Positions 8,134-16,994 of a DNA stretch of 64,000 bases are shown here, piece after piece. Both the position numbers and the translations under genes were made by a program. Where the stretch lies: positions 1 through 64,000 of the forward strand of contig NZ_MSIF01000017.1 of assembly GCF_001921215.1 (NCBI RefSeq), read 5' to 3'. The notes beneath the pieces are model-generated. The model was not told the origin of the DNA. It did not search any database and saw nothing but the letters and a program-made list of their open reading frames with translations. How positions within the stretch are numbered: the stretch's first letter is position 1; each line of letters starts with the position of its first letter. This DNA comes from Actinophytocola xinjiangensis. Lineage in GTDB: Bacteria > Actinomycetota > Actinomycetes > Mycobacteriales > Pseudonocardiaceae.

Positions 8134-9510
8134 TCAGCGACCGATGACGATCCCCGGCAGTCCCGGCAGCAGCGGCGGCAGCTCGATCCCGGGCAGCGGC
8201 AGCGGCAACTCGATGTCCGGCGACCCGCCACCGTCGGCCGGCGGCTGCTCGGAGCGGCCGGTGCCGGGCAGCACACTGCCCACCCCGGGCAGCGGCAGCA
8301 GCGGCGGGTCCTCGTCCTCGGGCAGGTCAGTGGCCGGTGGCGTCGTCGGCGTGGTGGATCGCGCGGCCGGCGGGGCCGGCTGGTCATCGTGGCGCGGCCC
8401 GCCCTCCTGCTCGTTCGACGAGGCCGGCACGTCGCGCGGCGGTCCACCGGCGGCCACCTTTTCGCAGCGCCCCGACGCCGGCAGCGCGCCCACCTCGTCG
8501 AACGAGCCGGAGGTGATCTGGTAGCAGTCCATCCGCGCGAGCAGCGCGTCCGCCCGCCCGGCGATCGTGCCGAGCAGCGCCACCGAGGCCGCCTCGCTGG
8601 CGCGGACCGACGCCGGCAGCTCGATCCCGTTCAGCCGGTCGCGGTGCTGGCGGGCCCACGCGCCGAGCAGCTCCAGCTGGCTGCCGTCGGCGCGGGTGGC
8701 CAGGGCGATCAGCTGGCGGGAGCCGGCGGCGGCGTCGGTGTCGAAGTCGGTGAGCGCGGTCAGGTAGGAGCCGGTCGGCGCGGTGGCCGGCTCCGGGTAG
8801 CGGTGGGCGAGGGTCTCGATCTCGCTGACCCTGGCGCTGGCGAAGTCCAGGTGCTTGAGCGCCTTGGACTCGTCGCCGAAGGTGAGGCCGAGCGACGCGG
8901 CCTCCGCGGTTCGCTTGAACCCGTAGAGCGCGTCGCCCGGCAGCGCGTCCCGCGCCAGCAACAGGCTCATGCCCGTCAGCGACCCGACGAGCGCGAGCAC
9001 CGCGACGGCGGCGATGGCGAAGCGGGCCCGCGCACCGGACACCGGTCTGGCCGGGCGGTCGTCCCGTCCTCCACCGCGCGTCGCGTCGCGACGGCCGCGC
9101 GGCCCCCGACGTGCCCGCGCGACTCGTCCGGCCACGGCCCGGTGACGCCTGGGCCGGACCCGGTCGGTGGAGGTGGTGACGTCGTCGGCCACCACCGTGG
9201 TGCCGGCCGCCGACGCGGCCGGTTCGGTGTCCTCCGCCACGGCGACCTGGTGCGTGGTCCCCGGCTCGGCGGTGTCGGTCAGGCCGGCGAGGACGCGTTC
9301 GCGGATGCGGTCGCGTTCGCCGGCCGTCGGTCCGGTCAGTGGGGCCAGTGCCGCGAGTACCGACATGACCTCGCGGTCCTGCCCGGTGTGCTCGCCGCCC
9401 GTGTCCACATCGTGCTCCGGTCCTGCTCCTGGAACCGAATCCAGGATCTCGTGTTGTGAACGAGCCGGGCGGACCCTGGTTACGGCTCTACGTCTGGATT
9501 TCCGGGTCAC
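8134..9510 (-). CDS. DUF5667 domain membrane protein, sigma-factor partner
   Basis: A roughly 458-residue protein. An Arg-rich segment precedes one membrane helix (FAIAAVAVLALVGSLTGMSLLLA), and the typical DUF5667 block follows directly: LPGDALYGFKRTAEAASLGLT, then a long helical, probably extracytoplasmic region. The C-terminal 110 residues are Pro/Gly-rich and low complexity. DUF5667 proteins are often encoded next to ECF sigma factors, as here. The chosen GTG start (9510) forms a GTGA overlap with the stop of the sigma gene, so the two are translationally coupled. I infer a membrane sensor or anti-sigma-like role from the pairing; no classic zinc anti-sigma motif is visible. The exact start is uncertain. 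Confidence 0.72.
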   Translation of the reverse strand: MTRKSRRRAVTRVRPARSQHEILDSVPGAGPEHDVDTGGEHTGQDREVMSVLAALAPLTGPTAGERDRIRERVLAGLTDTAEPGTTHQVAVAEDTEPAASAAGTTVVADDVTTSTDRVRPRRHRAVAGRVARARRGPRGRRDATRGGGRDDRPARPVSGARARFAIAAVAVLALVGSLTGMSLLLARDALPGDALYGFKRTAEAASLGLTFGDESKALKHLDFASARVSEIETLAHRYPEPATAPTGSYLTALTDFDTDAAAGSRQLIALATRADGSQLELLGAWARQHRDRLNGIELPASVRASEAASVALLGTIAGRADALLARMDCYQITSGSFDEVGALPASGRCEKVAAGGPPRDVPASSNEQEGGPRHDDQPAPPAARSTTPTTPPATDLPEDEDPPLLPLPGVGSVLPGTGRSEQPPADGGGSPDIELPLPLPGIELPPLLPGLPGIVIGR

Positions 9511-10130
9511 CGCAACTCCGTTGGCAACAGTTGGGCCAGGCGGCGCACGGCCCGGTGCTGCAGTGCCTTCACCGCGCCCTCGTTGCGGGCCATGATCCGC
9601 GCCGTCTCGGCCACCGACAGTCCTTGCAGGAAACGCAACACGATGCACTCACGCTGGTCGTCGCCGAGCTTGCTGACGCATTCCAGCAGCGTCGCGCGGG
9701 TGAGCGTGGAGAGCACCTGCTGCTCGGGCCCGACCTCGACCCGCTGGGAGTCGTCGACCTCGGCGGTGGCGACCTCCAGCCGGAACCGGCTCGACTTCAC
9801 GTGGTCGAGCACCAGGTTACGGGCGATCGTGACGAACCAGGCGCCGACGTCGCGGCCCTGGTAGCTGATGGAGGTGATCCGCCGCAGCGCGCGCAGGAAC
9901 GTCTCGCTGGTGACGTCCTCGGCCAGCTCCCGGTCGCCGACCCGGAACAGCACGTACCGGAACACGACGTCGACGTAGCGGTCGTAGAGCGCGGCGAACG
10001 CGGACTTGTCGCCGCCCTGGGCGGCGTGCACCAGGTCCCAGGAACCACCGGGCTCCTGGCGTGGAATGTCCGGTTTCTGGTCGGGGACCGCCCCGGCCGC
10101 GTCCCGTGGAACTGGGCGCACGGACGGCAT
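9507..10130 (-). CDS. ECF RNA polymerase sigma factor (BldN/SigE-like)
   Basis: A 207-residue sigma-70 family protein with regions 2 and 4. Region 2 runs from FAALYDRYVDVVFRYVLFRVGD through LAEDVTSETFLRAL to AWFVTIARNLVLDHVK. Region 4 contains LGDDQRECIVLRFLQGLSVAETARIM and the recognition helix NEGAVKALQHRAVRRL. A non-conserved 45-residue N-terminal extension precedes region 2, as in BldN-type factors, where such extensions can be proteolytically removed; whether that applies here is unknown. ATG 10130 is chosen because GAGGGAG lies six bases upstream; ATG 10190 has no Shine-Dalgarno. It is followed by the DUF5667 gene and is divergent from the acyl-CoA ligase gene. Confidence 0.88.
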   Translation of the reverse strand: MPSVRPVPRDAAGAVPDQKPDIPRQEPGGSWDLVHAAQGGDKSAFAALYDRYVDVVFRYVLFRVGDRELAEDVTSETFLRALRRITSISYQGRDVGAWFVTIARNLVLDHVKSSRFRLEVATAEVDDSQRVEVGPEQQVLSTLTRATLLECVSKLGDDQRECIVLRFLQGLSVAETARIMARNEGAVKALQHRAVRRLAQLLPTELR

Positions 10131-10320
10131 GGATGTCTCCCTCGTCGGTTCCCGGTCAGCCGCACCGCCGACCGGAGCCTTGAGCAGCATACGTGCGGCT
10201 ACTTAGTAGTAGGTACGGTTCGTGGTCGAGACTTGTCAGGTGGTCAACCATGACGCGGGTGAGTCGTGCCACACTGCGGGGAAGTTACGGGATGGGGTCA
10301 GTCGAGGGTGGAGGGGTCCC

Positions 10321-11838
10321 ATGGTCGACTCACGGACCGGCAGCGTCGCCGATCTGGTCACGCGGGCCGCGACCAGGGTTCCTGACGAACCCGCCCTCGT
10401 CGACCTGGCGTCCGGGCGCACGCTCACCTGGCAGCGGGTCGACGAGGCCGCCTCGGCCTTCGCGGCCATTCTCTGGCAGCGGGGCATCGTGCCCGGCGAC
10501 CGGGTCGCCATCGCGCTGCCCACCAGCGCGGAGTTCGCGGTGGCGCTGTTCGGGGTGCTGCGGGCCGGCGGGATCGCCGTGCCGGTCAGCGCCCAGTCAC
10601 CGGAGCCCGAGCTGGCCAGGGTCCTGGCCGACAGCGGCGCCGCCTACCTGACCGGCCTGGAGTCCACCGGTGGCGTCGCCGCGCTGCCCCGGCCCGACCT
10701 GGACGCCCCCGCGCCCGAGGTCGACCTGGACCGGGACGGCCGGCGCGGCGGCGAGGACATCGCGCTGCTCTGCTACACCTCCGGTACCGCCGGGCTGCCG
10801 CGCGGCGTGATGCTGTCCCACCGCGCGCTGCTGGCCAACGTCGAGCAGTGCGCGTCGCTGGACCCGTCGCCGGTGACCGCGTCGGACCGGGTGCTGCTGG
10901 CGGTCCCGCTGTTCCACGCCTACGGCCTTGGCCCTGGGTTGTTGCAGGTCGCGGCGGCCGGGGCGAGCGCGGTGCTGCTGGAGTCCTTCGGTGTCGAGCG
11001 CGCGCTGGCCGCCTGCGCCGAGCACCGGGTCACCGCGCTGGTCGGCGTGCCGGCGATGTACCAGGCGCTGGCCACCGCCCCCGCCGCGCGGCTGGCGCAG
11101 GCCATGGCCTCGGTGCGCCTGCTGACCTCGGGCGCCGCGCCGCTGCCGCCGCCGGTGCTCGCCGCGATCACGGACGCGACCGGTCTGCCGGTCTACGAGG
11201 GCTACGGCCTGACCGAGACCGGCCCGGTGCTGACCTCCACGCTGGTCGGCGGGGTCGCCAAGCCCGGCTCGGTGGGCCGCCCGCTGCCCGGCGTGGAGCT
11301 GGCGCTGGTCGACTCCGACGGCCGGCCGGTCGGCGAGGTCCCGGACGCCGACGAGCAGATCTGGTTCGACGACCACGAGCCGGAGACCGGGCGGGTGGCG
11401 GCCAGGGGCCCGAACCTGTTCAGCGGCTACTGGCCCGACGGCGCGCACGGCCCCGACGAGGACGGCTGGTTCCGCACCGGCGACGTCGGCTACCTCGACG
11501 CCGACGGCGACCTGCGGCTGGTCGACCGGGCCAACGACCTGATCATCGTCAACGGCTTCAACGTCTACCCCAACGAGGTCGAGCGGGTGATCGCGGAGCT
11601 GGCCGGGGTGGCCGAGTGCGCGGCCGTCGGCATGGCCGACGACCGGACCGGCGAGCGGGTGCGGGCGGTGATCGTGCCGGCCGAGGGCGCCGAGCTGACC
11701 GAGGACGCGGTCCGCGAGCACTGCGCGCGGCGGCTGGCCCGGTTCAAGGTCCCGCGCACGGTCGAGTTCGTCGACGCGCTGCCCCACGGCGTGACCGGCA
11801 AGGTCCGGCGGGCGAGCCTGCGGGGTAACGTCGCGTAG
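10321..11838 (+). CDS. AMP-dependent acyl-CoA synthetase/ligase (FadD-like)
   Basis: A 505-residue adenylate-forming enzyme that activates a carboxylic acid with ATP and joins it to CoA. The P-loop-like motif LLCYTSGTAGLPRGVMLSH lies near residue 150, YEGYGLTETGPVL near 298, the hinge region DGWFRTGDVGYLDADGDLRLVDR near 380, and the C-terminal catalytic Lys in HGVTGKVRRASL near 492. The acyl specificity cannot be read from sequence. ATG 10321 is preceded by GGAGGGG at good spacing. The gene abuts the glutaredoxin-like gene with no gap. Probably not a menE paralogue, since a better menE candidate is at 36113-37216. Confidence 0.85.
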   Translation: MVDSRTGSVADLVTRAATRVPDEPALVDLASGRTLTWQRVDEAASAFAAILWQRGIVPGDRVAIALPTSAEFAVALFGVLRAGGIAVPVSAQSPEPELARVLADSGAAYLTGLESTGGVAALPRPDLDAPAPEVDLDRDGRRGGEDIALLCYTSGTAGLPRGVMLSHRALLANVEQCASLDPSPVTASDRVLLAVPLFHAYGLGPGLLQVAAAGASAVLLESFGVERALAACAEHRVTALVGVPAMYQALATAPAARLAQAMASVRLLTSGAAPLPPPVLAAITDATGLPVYEGYGLTETGPVLTSTLVGGVAKPGSVGRPLPGVELALVDSDGRPVGEVPDADEQIWFDDHEPETGRVAARGPNLFSGYWPDGAHGPDEDGWFRTGDVGYLDADGDLRLVDRANDLIIVNGFNVYPNEVERVIAELAGVAECAAVGMADDRTGERVRAVIVPAEGAELTEDAVREHCARRLARFKVPRTVEFVDALPHGVTGKVRRASLRGNVA

Positions 11839-12066
11839 ATGGTGACCGTGGTGTCGCGGCAGGGCTGCCACCTGTGCGAGGTGGCCGAGGCCGACGTGGC
11901 GCGCATCTGCGCCGACCTGGGTGTCGAGTGGACCACCGTCGACGTCGACGCCGACCCGGACCTGCGTGCCGAGTACGGCGACTTCGTCCCGGTGATCCTG
12001 GTCGACGGCACCGAGCACGGCTACTGGCGCGTCGAGGAGGACCGCCTGCGGGCGGCCCTCACCTAA
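11839..12066 (+). CDS. Glutaredoxin family protein (DUF836-like)
   Basis: A 75-residue thioredoxin-fold protein: a VTVVSRQGCHLC strand and active site with Cys10 and Cys13, then VEWTTVDVDADPDL, and the cis-Pro segment DFVPVILVDGTEHGYW. The CxxC pair and cis-Pro loop point to a thiol-disulfide role. It starts immediately after the TAG of the ligase gene, so it is co-translated. In M. tuberculosis the matching gene (Rv0508, recalled) also stands just before the hemA cluster. Confidence 0.85.
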   Translation: MVTVVSRQGCHLCEVAEADVARICADLGVEWTTVDVDADPDLRAEYGDFVPVILVDGTEHGYWRVEEDRLRAALT

Positions 12067-12116
12067 GAACTCCGTAACCTCGTTGGGGTTGCCGGTCCGG
12101 TCGCGGTGGCGGGACT

Positions 12117-13634
12117 GTGGTCGGCGTGGATTCCGAACCCGAGTTGAGTCGTGGGCGGTCGGTCGCCGTGGCGGTGATCGCGGTGGGGGCGGCGCTCGCG
12201 GCCGGGCACCTGGTCGCCGGGTTCGTCGGGCCGCCGGCCTCGCCGTTCCTGGCGGTCGGGAACTGGGTGCGCGACCTGAGCCCGCACCCGGTCACCGAGT
12301 GGGCCAAGCAGACCTTCGGCACGGCCGACAAACTCGTGCTGTTCCTCGGCGTGACGCTGGTGCTGCTGGCGGTCGTGGTCGCCGGCGCGCTGGCCTCCCG
12401 GCGCCGCGCCTGGCCGGGTCTGCTGGTCGCCGTCGGGCTCGGGATCGTCGGGTTCGTGGCCGTGACCAGCCGGCCCGACCTCGGCCAGCTCGGCTTCCTG
12501 GCCCCCATCGCCAGCCTGCTGGCCGGCGTGTTCACCTTCCGCCTGCTGCACACCAGGGCACTGACGACCACCACCAGCGGCGACCGGCGCGCGTTCCTGC
12601 GGCTGTCCGGCGGGGTCGCGCTCGGCGCCGGGCTGCTCGGCGGCCTGGGCGCGGTGCTCTCCTCCCGGGTGGACGTCGAGGCGTCCCGGCGCGAGGTCGG
12701 CCGGCTGCGCGTGGCCGACCCGGCGCCGCCGGTCCCGGCGGGGGCGGACTTCCCGGGCACCGCCTCGTTCATCACCGCCAACCGCGACTTCTACCGGATC
12801 GACACGGCGCTGACCGTCCCCCAGGTCAGCGCCCAGGACTGGCGGCTGCGGGTGCACGGCCTGGTCGAGCGCGAACTCGACCTGGACTTCGCCGCCCTGA
12901 GCGGGCGCCGGCTGGTGGAGCGGCCGGTCACCCTGGCCTGTGTGTCCAACGAGGTCGGCGGCTCGCTGGTGTCCACGGCCGAGTTCATCGGCGTCCCGCT
13001 GCGTGAGCTGCTCGACGAGGCCGGGGTGCGCCCCGACGCCGACCAGCTGCTGTCCACCAGCGTCGACGGGTTCACCGCCGGCAGCCCGGTCGACGCCGTG
13101 CTCGACCCCGCCCGGGGCGCGCTGCTGGCGATCGGCATGAACGGCGAGCCGCTGCCGGTCGAGCACGGTTTCCCCGCGCGGCTGGTCGTGCCCGGCCTCT
13201 ACGGCTACGTCTCGGCCACCAAGTGGGTCACCGACCTGGAGCTGACCACCTTCGCCGCCAAGCAGGGGTACTGGATCCCGCGCGGCTGGTCGGCTCGCGG
13301 ACCGGTGAAGACCCAGTCGAGGATCGACACCCCGCACGACGGCTCGGCCACCGGCGGCGAGCTGACCGTCGCGGGGGTCGCGTGGGCCCCGGCCGTCGGG
13401 ATCGACCGGGTCGAGGTCGGTGTCGACGGCCGGTGGCGCGACGCCGAGCTGGCGACCGAGGTGAGCGTCAACACGTGGCGGATGTGGCGGGTCCGGCTGG
13501 ACCTGGCGCCCGGGGACCACCGGATCGCCGTGCGGGCCACCGACCGCACCGGCGCGACCCAGACCGACCGCCTGGCCCCACCCGCACCCGACGGGGCCAC
13601 GGGGTGGCACACGGTCACCGTGACGGTCTCCTGA
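12117..13634 (+). CDS. Membrane-anchored molybdopterin-dependent oxidoreductase (sulfite oxidase family)
   Basis: A 505-residue protein with four or five N-terminal membrane helices followed by a soluble domain. At about residue 158 the segment DRRAFLRLSGGVALGAG resembles a twin-arginine signal, suggesting Tat export of the cofactor-loaded domain. The Moco domain includes FYRIDTAL, RLRVHGLV and the Mo ligand Cys in TLACVSNEVGG, then GYVSATKWVTDLEL. The last 110 residues form the Ig-like dimerisation domain of sulfite oxidases. The physiological substrate is unknown. GTG 12117 is used; GTG 12126 is an alternative. TAACCT at 12075-12080 is a -10 candidate. Not normally part of the hem cluster, so its position before rex is a lineage feature. 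Confidence 0.8.
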   Translation: MVGVDSEPELSRGRSVAVAVIAVGAALAAGHLVAGFVGPPASPFLAVGNWVRDLSPHPVTEWAKQTFGTADKLVLFLGVTLVLLAVVVAGALASRRRAWPGLLVAVGLGIVGFVAVTSRPDLGQLGFLAPIASLLAGVFTFRLLHTRALTTTTSGDRRAFLRLSGGVALGAGLLGGLGAVLSSRVDVEASRREVGRLRVADPAPPVPAGADFPGTASFITANRDFYRIDTALTVPQVSAQDWRLRVHGLVERELDLDFAALSGRRLVERPVTLACVSNEVGGSLVSTAEFIGVPLRELLDEAGVRPDADQLLSTSVDGFTAGSPVDAVLDPARGALLAIGMNGEPLPVEHGFPARLVVPGLYGYVSATKWVTDLELTTFAAKQGYWIPRGWSARGPVKTQSRIDTPHDGSATGGELTVAGVAWAPAVGIDRVEVGVDGRWRDAELATEVSVNTWRMWRVRLDLAPGDHRIAVRATDRTGATQTDRLAPPAPDGATGWHTVTVTVS

Positions 13635-13687
13635 CCACCAGCGGACACCGTCGCGAAAGGCCGCGAAAACGGCCCTGGCCGGCGACT

Positions 13688-13716
13688 TTGTGCCCGCGTT
13701 CACAAGCAGCTACCGT
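13688..13716 (+). promoter_or_regulatory. Rex operator overlapping the predicted rex-hem promoter
   Basis: TTGTGCCCGCGTTCACAA at 13688-13705 fits the Rex operator consensus TTGTGAA-N4-TTCACAA; only the two A positions of the left arm differ. The first six bases, TTGTGC, also make a plausible -35, and TACCGT at 13711-13716 a -10, with a 17-base spacer. Rex bound here would therefore block its own promoter. The site is 50 bp upstream of the rex start. Known actinobacterial Rex proteins autoregulate the rex-hem operon and release DNA when NADH rises. Confidence 0.8.
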
Positions 13717-13754
13717 AAGCACATCCCAGGGGCCGGTATTCGAGGAGTAGCAGC

Positions 13755-14576
13755 GTGGCGCAGCGTGGCCAGTCCGACGCAGCCGGTAGATCCCGCCGCG
13801 CGCCCGCCGAGAACGCGGCCGAGATCACCACACCGATGCCCGCCATCGGCGGCAACGGCCTGCGTGACCGGGCCAGGGCGATCCCCGAGGCCGCCGTCGC
13901 CCGCCTGGCCGTGTACCTGCGGGTGCTGTCCGGGATGCGCGAGCAGGGCGTCGGTTCGGTGTCCAGCGAGGAACTGTCGGTGGCGGCCGGCGTCAACTCG
14001 GCGAAGCTGCGCAAGGACCTGTCCTACATCGGCTCGTACGGCACCCGGGGCGTTGGCTACGAGGTCGAGGTGCTCGTCGACCAGATCGAACGTGTGCTCG
14101 GCCTCACGCGCGAGCAAAGCGTCGCTGTAGTCGGCATCGGTAACCTCGGACACGCACTCGCCAACTACGGCGGATTTCCAGGCAGAGGCTTCCCGGTGAC
14201 CGCACTGTTCGACGTCGACCCCGACCTGATGGGTGTGCCCGTCGGGGGTATTCCGGTCGCCCACATCGACGACATCCCGTCCGTGTGTGCCGCCCGCGAG
14301 GTCACCATCGGCGTGATCGCCACCCCGCCGCCGGCCGCCCAGGCCGTGTGCGACCGGCTGGTCGAGGCCGGTGTCGAGTGCATCCTGAACTTCGCGCCCG
14401 TCGTGCTCCAGGTCCCGGAGACGGTCGAGGTGCGCAAGGTCGACCTCGCGGTCGAGTTGCAGATCCTGTCCTTCCACGTCGCCCGCCGGGCCGACCACGC
14501 CCCGGCCGAGGACGCGACGCCGGCCCAGCGGGTCAACGGGGTGGCCAACCCCAACGGCGTGGCGGTGCGTCGGTGA
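13755..14576 (+). CDS. rex: Redox-sensing transcriptional repressor Rex
   Basis: A 273-residue Rex protein that senses the NADH/NAD+ ratio. The winged helix lies at about residues 47-95, with IPEAAVARLAVYLRVL and the recognition segment NSAKLRKDLSYIGSYGTRGVGY. A Rossmann domain follows with VGIGNLGHALANY at 126-138, FDVDPDLMG and the late LNFAPVVLQVP, as in other Rex proteins. The C-terminal 25 residues are not conserved. The gene heads an operon with hemA, hemC, hemD and hemB, the classical actinobacterial arrangement linking respiration state to haem synthesis. An operator lies in its promoter, so autoregulation is expected. A repeated mini-cistron element follows the stop codon. Confidence 0.95.
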   Translation: MAQRGQSDAAGRSRRAPAENAAEITTPMPAIGGNGLRDRARAIPEAAVARLAVYLRVLSGMREQGVGSVSSEELSVAAGVNSAKLRKDLSYIGSYGTRGVGYEVEVLVDQIERVLGLTREQSVAVVGIGNLGHALANYGGFPGRGFPVTALFDVDPDLMGVPVGGIPVAHIDDIPSVCAAREVTIGVIATPPPAAQAVCDRLVEAGVECILNFAPVVLQVPETVEVRKVDLAVELQILSFHVARRADHAPAEDATPAQRVNGVANPNGVAVRR

Positions 14577-14578
14577 TC

Positions 14579-14668
14579 GAGGGGGCGTCGTGAGCGAGCG
14601 TGCGAGCGAACCAATGTCACAGGGCGACCGCGAGCGGCGCGACCGAGCCTGCGAGGGGGCGTCGTGAG
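14579..14668 (+). repeat. Translational-coupling repeat element, copy A
   Basis: A 74-bp module bounded by GTGA at both ends (14590-14593 and 14664-14667). The 16-bp GAGGGGGCGTCGTGAG is found at both borders (14579-14594 and 14653-14668). It is about 90% identical by hand alignment to the paaB-paaC copy. Confidence 0.85.
14590..14667 (+). CDS. 25-codon mini-cistron within repeated element, copy A (rex-hemA)
   Basis: Between rex and hemA lies a 25-residue reading frame starting with GTG and reading through [12 protein letters not shown] to a TGA stop that overlaps the hemA GTG start (GTGA). Its start is preceded by GAGGGGG, and the same GAGGGGGCGTCGTGAG recurs at its 3' end as the hemA Shine-Dalgarno and start. 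A second copy lies between paaB and paaC (45748-45825) with about seven base changes in 74, no indels, and the frame kept open. Whether the peptide is made or only translation through it matters is unknown. Protein function: none assignable. Confidence 0.5.
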   Translation: MSERASEPMSQGDRERRDRACEGAS

Positions 14669-15989
14669 TCTTCTGGCGGTTGGGCTGTCTCATCGGTCCG
14701 CTGACCTGCGGGTGCTGGAGCGTGCGACGGTGCCGGCCGGTGAGGTCGGCAAGGTCCTCGACGAGCTGCTGCGCTGCGAGAACGTCGTCGAGGCGACGAT
14801 GGTGACCACCTGCAACCGGGTCGAGGTCTACGCGGTCGTCCAGGCCTTCCACGGTGGGCTCGCCGACATCGTCGGGGTCCTGGGCCGGCACTCCGGGCTC
14901 GACGCCGCCGAACTCTACGAGCACCTCTACGTCCACTACGCGGCCGCCGCCGTCGAGCACCTGTTCACCGTCGTCGCCGGGCTGGACTCGATGGTCGTCG
15001 GCGAGTCGCAGATCCTCGGCCAGGTCCGCAACGCCTACGGCACGGCCCGCGAGGCCGGCACCGTCGGCCGCACGCTGCACGAGCTGGTGCAGCGGGCGCT
15101 GCGGGTCGGCAAGCGGGTGCACTCCGAGACCGGTCTGGACCGGGCCGGCGGCTCGGTGGTGTCCGAGGCGCTGGCCGACGCCGACCGGCTGCTCGACGGG
15201 CTCGCGGGGCGCCGCGCGCTGATCGTCGGCGCCGGGTCGATGGGCGGGCTGGCCGCCGCGGCGCTGCGCCGCGAGGGCATCGGCGAGATCGTCGTCGCCA
15301 ACCGGACCGAGAGCGCCGGGGCGCGGCTGGCCGAGTTGCAACGCGAGCACGGCGTGCCGGCCACGGCCGTCGGTCTCGGTGATCTGGCCGCCCAGCTGGC
15401 CGCCGCCGACGTCGTGGTCTCCTGCACCGGCGCGTCCGGCTCGGTGATCGACGCCGGCACCGCCGAGGTGGCGCTCGCCGGCCGTGACCGCGCGCTGGTG
15501 ATCTGCGACCTGGGTCTGCCCCGCGACGTGGACGCCCAGATCGCCGATCTCGACCACGTCACCATCGTCGACCTGGAGAGCCTGCAGCGCCGGCTGGCCA
15601 CCGCGCCCAGCGGCCTGGACACCCAGCGGGCCAGCGCGATCGTCGCCGAGGAGGTGCGCGGCTACTTCGCCACCCAGCGCTCGGCCGAGGTCACTCCCAC
15701 GGTCACCGCGTTGCGCCGCCGCGCCGCCGAGGTGGTGGACGCCGAGCTGCTGCGGTTGGACTCGCGGCTGCCCGAGCTGGACGCGGGGGTGCGCGGCGAG
15801 GTCGCGCAGACCGTGCGCCGGGTCGTGGACAAGCTGCTGCACACGCCGACCGTGCGGGTCAAGGAGCTGGCCTCGGCTCCCGGCGGCGCCGAGTACGCCG
15901 AGGCGCTGCGCGAGCTGTTCGGGCTCGACCCGACCGCACCGGTGGCGATCGCCAAGGGTGCCGTGAAGACGGATGGTGAACGCCGGTGA
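14664..15989 (+). CDS. hemA: Glutamyl-tRNA reductase
   Basis: First committed enzyme of C5-pathway tetrapyrrole synthesis: reduces glutamyl-tRNA(Glu) to glutamate-1-semialdehyde with NADPH. The 441-residue length is typical. [10 protein letters not shown] opens the catalytic domain; the nucleophile is Cys50 in [21 protein letters not shown] lies near 112; the NADPH site is [13 protein letters not shown] near residue 190; a C-terminal helical dimerisation domain follows. The GTG start overlaps the stop of the upstream mini-cistron. It ends in a GTGA overlap with hemC. Because it depends on re-initiation after the mini-cistron and on Rex, its output is probably tuned at both translation and transcription (inference). 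Confidence 0.95.
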   Translation: MSLLAVGLSHRSADLRVLERATVPAGEVGKVLDELLRCENVVEATMVTTCNRVEVYAVVQAFHGGLADIVGVLGRHSGLDAAELYEHLYVHYAAAAVEHLFTVVAGLDSMVVGESQILGQVRNAYGTAREAGTVGRTLHELVQRALRVGKRVHSETGLDRAGGSVVSEALADADRLLDGLAGRRALIVGAGSMGGLAAAALRREGIGEIVVANRTESAGARLAELQREHGVPATAVGLGDLAAQLAAADVVVSCTGASGSVIDAGTAEVALAGRDRALVICDLGLPRDVDAQIADLDHVTIVDLESLQRRLATAPSGLDTQRASAIVAEEVRGYFATQRSAEVTPTVTALRRRAAEVVDAELLRLDSRLPELDAGVRGEVAQTVRRVVDKLLHTPTVRVKELASAPGGAEYAEALRELFGLDPTAPVAIAKGAVKTDGERR

Positions 15990-16951
15990 CCCGCACGATC
16001 CGGATCGGTACCCGGGGCAGCGCGTTGGCGCTCGCCCAGACCGGGACCGTGGCCGACCAGCTGTCCAGCGCCGGTGCCAAGGTCGAGATCGTGACCGTGG
16101 TGACCCCCGGCGACCGCTCGTCGGCGCCGATCGCCGAGATCGGTGTCGGCGTGTTCACCTCGGCGTTGCGCGACGCGCTCGCCGACGGCACGGTCGACGT
16201 CGCCGTGCACTCCTACAAGGATCTGCCGACCAAGCCCGATCCGAGGCTTTCGTTGGCCGCCGTTCCGCCACGGGCCGACCCCCGGGACGCGCTGGTGGCC
16301 AGGGACGGGTTGACGCTCGGCGAGCTGCCGCCCGGCTCGCGCGTCGGTACCGGTTCCCCGCGCCGGGCGGCCCAGTTGGCCGCGCTCGGTCTCGGGCTGA
16401 CCATCGTGGCGATCCGCGGCAACGTGGACACCCGTATTCGCAAGGTCTCCGACGGCGAGCTGGATGCCGTCGTGTTGGCCAGGGCCGGGCTCGCCCGGCT
16501 CGGCCGGCTGGGCGAGGTCACCGAGGTGCTCGACCCGATCCAGGTGCTGCCGGCTCCCGCGCAGGGGGCGCTCGCGGTGGAGTGCCGGGTGAGCGACGTC
16601 GACACCGAACACCTCCTTCAGTCCATTGTGGACGACCAGTCGACGAGGGTGGCGGTGGCCGCGGAACGCGCCATGCTGGCCACCCTCGAGGCAGGTTGCA
16701 GCGCGCCGGTCGGTGCGTTGGCCGACGTCGTCGAGGACCTCGACGCCGACGACCAGGTGGTTCACCGCCTGTCGCTGCGCGGGGTCGCGGCGGTCAACTG
16801 GACCATCGACAGTGGGCTGGAGGGAACCGCCGTCGAGTTGCTGCGCGCCTCGGCCACCGGTGACCTGACCGCAGGGGAGCAGTTGGGGCGCGCGTTGGCC
16901 GCCGAACTGCTCGAACTCGGAGCCGGCGTGCTGTCCGGCCCCGAGTCGTAG
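15986..16951 (+). CDS. hemC: Hydroxymethylbilane synthase (porphobilinogen deaminase)
   Basis: Polymerises four porphobilinogens into hydroxymethylbilane in the cytoplasm. A 321-residue protein with [13 protein letters not shown] at the N-terminus, [11 protein letters not shown] near residue 73, [12 protein letters not shown] near 120, [11 protein letters not shown] near 141 and the dipyrromethane cofactor-binding Cys238 in [11 protein letters not shown]. The GTG start overlaps the hemA stop (GTGA), so the pair is coupled. Confidence 0.95.
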   Translation: MTRTIRIGTRGSALALAQTGTVADQLSSAGAKVEIVTVVTPGDRSSAPIAEIGVGVFTSALRDALADGTVDVAVHSYKDLPTKPDPRLSLAAVPPRADPRDALVARDGLTLGELPPGSRVGTGSPRRAAQLAALGLGLTIVAIRGNVDTRIRKVSDGELDAVVLARAGLARLGRLGEVTEVLDPIQVLPAPAQGALAVECRVSDVDTEHLLQSIVDDQSTRVAVAAERAMLATLEAGCSAPVGALADVVEDLDADDQVVHRLSLRGVAAVNWTIDSGLEGTAVELLRASATGDLTAGEQLGRALAAELLELGAGVLSGPES

Positions 16952-16994
16952 TTGACGACCACAGACTGTGCTGATGAAAGAAAGTGGCCGAGAA

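Noticed and set aside
10199-10209. CTACTTAGTAG palindrome as operator of the ECF sigma gene
   Set aside because: Only 11 bp, single copy, and no -10/-35 could be fitted around it; too weak to list as a feature.
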